From positions 434,001-498,000 of the forward strand of contig NZ_FOMH01000003.1 of NCBI RefSeq assembly GCF_900112575.1: 64,000 bases of DNA, read 5' to 3'. Below the pieces are notes generated by a model, which saw only the letters and a program-made list of their open reading frames with translations, was not told the origin of the DNA and ran no database searches. The position numbers and the translations under genes were made by a program. How positions within the stretch are numbered: the stretch's first letter is position 1; each line of letters opens with the position of its first letter. Of the stretch, positions 62,497 to 64,000 are shown in pieces. The stretch is from Flavobacterium phragmitis. GTDB lineage: Bacteria > Bacteroidota > Bacteroidia > Flavobacteriales > Flavobacteriaceae.

Positions 62497-64000
62497 GTGA
62501 ATTACTTATCTGTAGAAAACATCTCAAAGTCATTTGGCGAAAGAGTCCTTTTTGACAACATCTCTTTTGGAATTAATAAAGACCAAAAAATCGCTTTTAT
62601 TGCTAAAAACGGTTCTGGTAAAACGACCATGATGAACATTATTAATGGTAAAGAAGAACCTGATACGGGACAAGTAGTTTTGAGAAAAGGAATCAGAATG
62701 GCTTTTCTTTCACAGGATAATAATCTACAGGATGAACTTACGATTGAAGAAAGTATTTTTGCTTCAGATAATGAGACTTTAAAAGTAATCGAAAAGTACG
62801 AAAAAGCATTGGAAAACCCTGAGGATACAGAGGCTTACCAAAAAGCTTTTGATGCAATGGACCAGCATAATGCATGGGATTTTGAAACACAGTACAAACA
62901 GATTCTTTTCAAATTAAAACTGGAAGATTTTAAACTTAAAGTAAAAAATCTTTCAGGAGGACAAAAGAAACGTCTTTCTCTTGCCATTATTCTAATCAAT
63001 CGCCCAGATTTACTGATTTTGGATGAGCCTACCAACCACTTAGATTTGGAGATGATTGAATGGTTGGAAAGTTATTTTGCCAAAGAAAACATTACATTAT
63101 TTATGGTAACGCACGACCGTTTTTTCTTAGAACGTGTTTGTAATGAAATTATCGAATTAGATAACGGAAAATTATATCAGTACAAAGGGAACTATTCTTA
63201 TTACTTAGAGAAAAAAGAAGAACGAATTACTTCTGAAAATGCGAGTATTGACAAAGCAAAAAATTTATTCGTAAAAGAATTAGAATGGATGCGCCGCCAG
63301 CCAAAAGCGAGAACGACAAAATCTAAATCTCGTCAGGATGATTTTTACATCATTAAAGAAAAAGCGCAAAGCCGAAGAAAAGAGAATAAGGTTGAACTTG
63401 AAATTAATATGGAAAGAATGGGAAGCAAGATTATCGAGCTTCATAAGCTTTCTAAAAAGTTCAAGGACCGCGTTATTCTGGACAATTTTAGTTTTGATTT
63501 TCAGCGTGGAGAAAGAATCGGAATTATTGGTAAAAACGGAACTGGAAAATCTACTTTCTTAAATATTTTGACAGGAACAATTCCACCAGACAGTGGACGT
63601 GTTGTTAAAGGTGATACTATTAAAGTTGGTTATTACACGCAATCTGGAATCAATCCAAAACCAGGACAGCGTGTTATTGATATCATCAAAGAATATGGAG
63701 AATATATTCCTTTAACAAAAGGAAAAATCATTTCAGCTTCCCAGTTATTGGAGCGTTTTCTTTTTGACGCCAAAAAACAATATGATTATGTCGAAAAATT
63801 AAGCGGTGGAGAATTAAAACGCTTGTATTTATGTACGGTTTTAATTCAGAATCCAAATTTCTTGATTCTCGATGAGCCAACAAACGATTTGGATATTGTA
63901 ACATTGAACGTTTTAGAAAGTTTTCTTTTGGATTATCCGGGATGTTTATTAGTGGTCTCTCACGATCGTTATTTTATGGATAAAATTGTCGATTATCTAT
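62497..64000 (+). CDS. ABC-F ATP-binding protein (Uup-like), 3' end outside the window
   Basis: The frame opens at GTG 62497 and is still open at 64000 (about 501 codons of an expected 620-640). Two ABC cassettes are present. The first has Walker A AKNGSGKTT, signature LSGGQKKRLSLA, and Walker B LLILDEPTNHLD. After the linker, rich in basic residues (WMRRQPKARTTKSKSRQDDF), the second has GKNGTGKST, LSGGELKRLYLC, and FLILDEPTNDLD. There are no membrane helices, so this is a translation-associated ABC-F protein of the Uup type. The C-terminal coiled coil is not visible. Confidence 0.93.
   Translation, partial: MNYLSVENISKSFGERVLFDNISFGINKDQKIAFIAKNGSGKTTMMNIINGKEEPDTGQVVLRKGIRMAFLSQDNNLQDELTIEESIFASDNETLKVIEKYEKALENPEDTEAYQKAFDAMDQHNAWDFETQYKQILFKLKLEDFKLKVKNLSGGQKKRLSLAIILINRPDLLILDEPTNHLDLEMIEWLESYFAKENITLFMVTHDRFFLERVCNEIIELDNGKLYQYKGNYSYYLEKKEERITSENASIDKAKNLFVKELEWMRRQPKARTTKSKSRQDDFYIIKEKAQSRRKENKVELEINMERMGSKIIELHKLSKKFKDRVILDNFSFDFQRGERIGIIGKNGTGKSTFLNILTGTIPPDSGRVVKGDTIKVGYYTQSGINPKPGQRVIDIIKEYGEYIPLTKGKIISASQLLERFLFDAKKQYDYVEKLSGGELKRLYLCTVLIQNPNFLILDEPTNDLDIVTLNVLESFLLDYPGCLLVVSHDRYFMDKIVDYL

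Noticed and set aside
62835..63035. 66-codon minus-strand frame inside the ABC-F gene
   Set aside because: It is antisense to the first ABC signature and Walker B region of a clear ATPase.

Overview
The window comes from a low-GC Gram-negative bacterium of the Bacteroidota, almost certainly a Flavobacterium or close relative. The evidence is the GH97, GH130 and mannobiose-epimerase mannan genes, a type IX secretion (type B) sorting domain, bacillithiol synthesis (BshC), a DUF4295 gene beside rpmG, many short Bacteroidota-type lipoprotein signals, little Shine-Dalgarno sequence, and TAnnTTTG promoter boxes close upstream of several starts. No tRNA, rRNA, CRISPR array, prophage or intact insertion sequence was found.

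Region 1 (1-12,982) is a mannan/galactomannan utilisation locus. The plus strand carries the end of a GH130 phosphorylase, a mannobiose/cellobiose 2-epimerase, a secreted carbohydrate-binding protein, GH26 and GH5 endo-mannanases and a GH97 alpha-galactosidase-type enzyme. A convergent minus-strand set carries an aldo/keto reductase, a GH3 beta-glycosidase, a sialate-O-acetylesterase-like esterase and a CE2-like esterase. Together they can deacetylate, debranch and cut mannan outside the cytoplasm, then epimerise and phosphorolyse mannobiose inside. No SusC/SusD pair lies in the window.

Region 2 (13,200-44,860) is mostly housekeeping: cell-wall enzymes (NlpC/P60, L,D-transpeptidase), a two-component system, a radical SAM protein, a large type IX-secreted adhesin-like protein, an MHS transporter, bshC, ndk, a DciA-like gene, an archaemetzincin lipoprotein, ftsY, rpmB-rpmG-DUF4295, cinA, an Hpt protein, a dihydrolipoyl acyltransferase, and a frameshifted outer-membrane protein gene. 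Two HGSNAT-like acetyltransferase paralogues sit here.

Region 3 (44,972-61,198) is a Wzx/Wzy capsule or exopolysaccharide locus. It holds a CpsB/YwqE-type phosphatase, two paralogous initiating sugar-phosphate transferases on either side of Wza and Wzc, a WecG/TagA transferase, an acetyltransferase, GT4 and GT2 enzymes, Wzy, LicD, Wzx, an SDR, two TagD-like cytidylyltransferases and a glycerophosphodiesterase lipoprotein. The last set suggests a polymer decorated with an alditol phosphate. A 14-copy tetranucleotide repeat directly precedes the GT2 start codon and may be a variable locus.

Region 4 (61,482-64,000) has a secreted protein and a 3'-truncated ABC-F ATPase.

Intergenic DNA is rich in structure: two families of REP-like palindromes, an inverted-repeat element that truncates a GIY-YIG gene, a 218-bp tandem duplication spanning two convergent gene ends, several long imperfect palindromes, and two copies of a possible structured element in which the flanks are conserved and the stem sequences differ but still pair.
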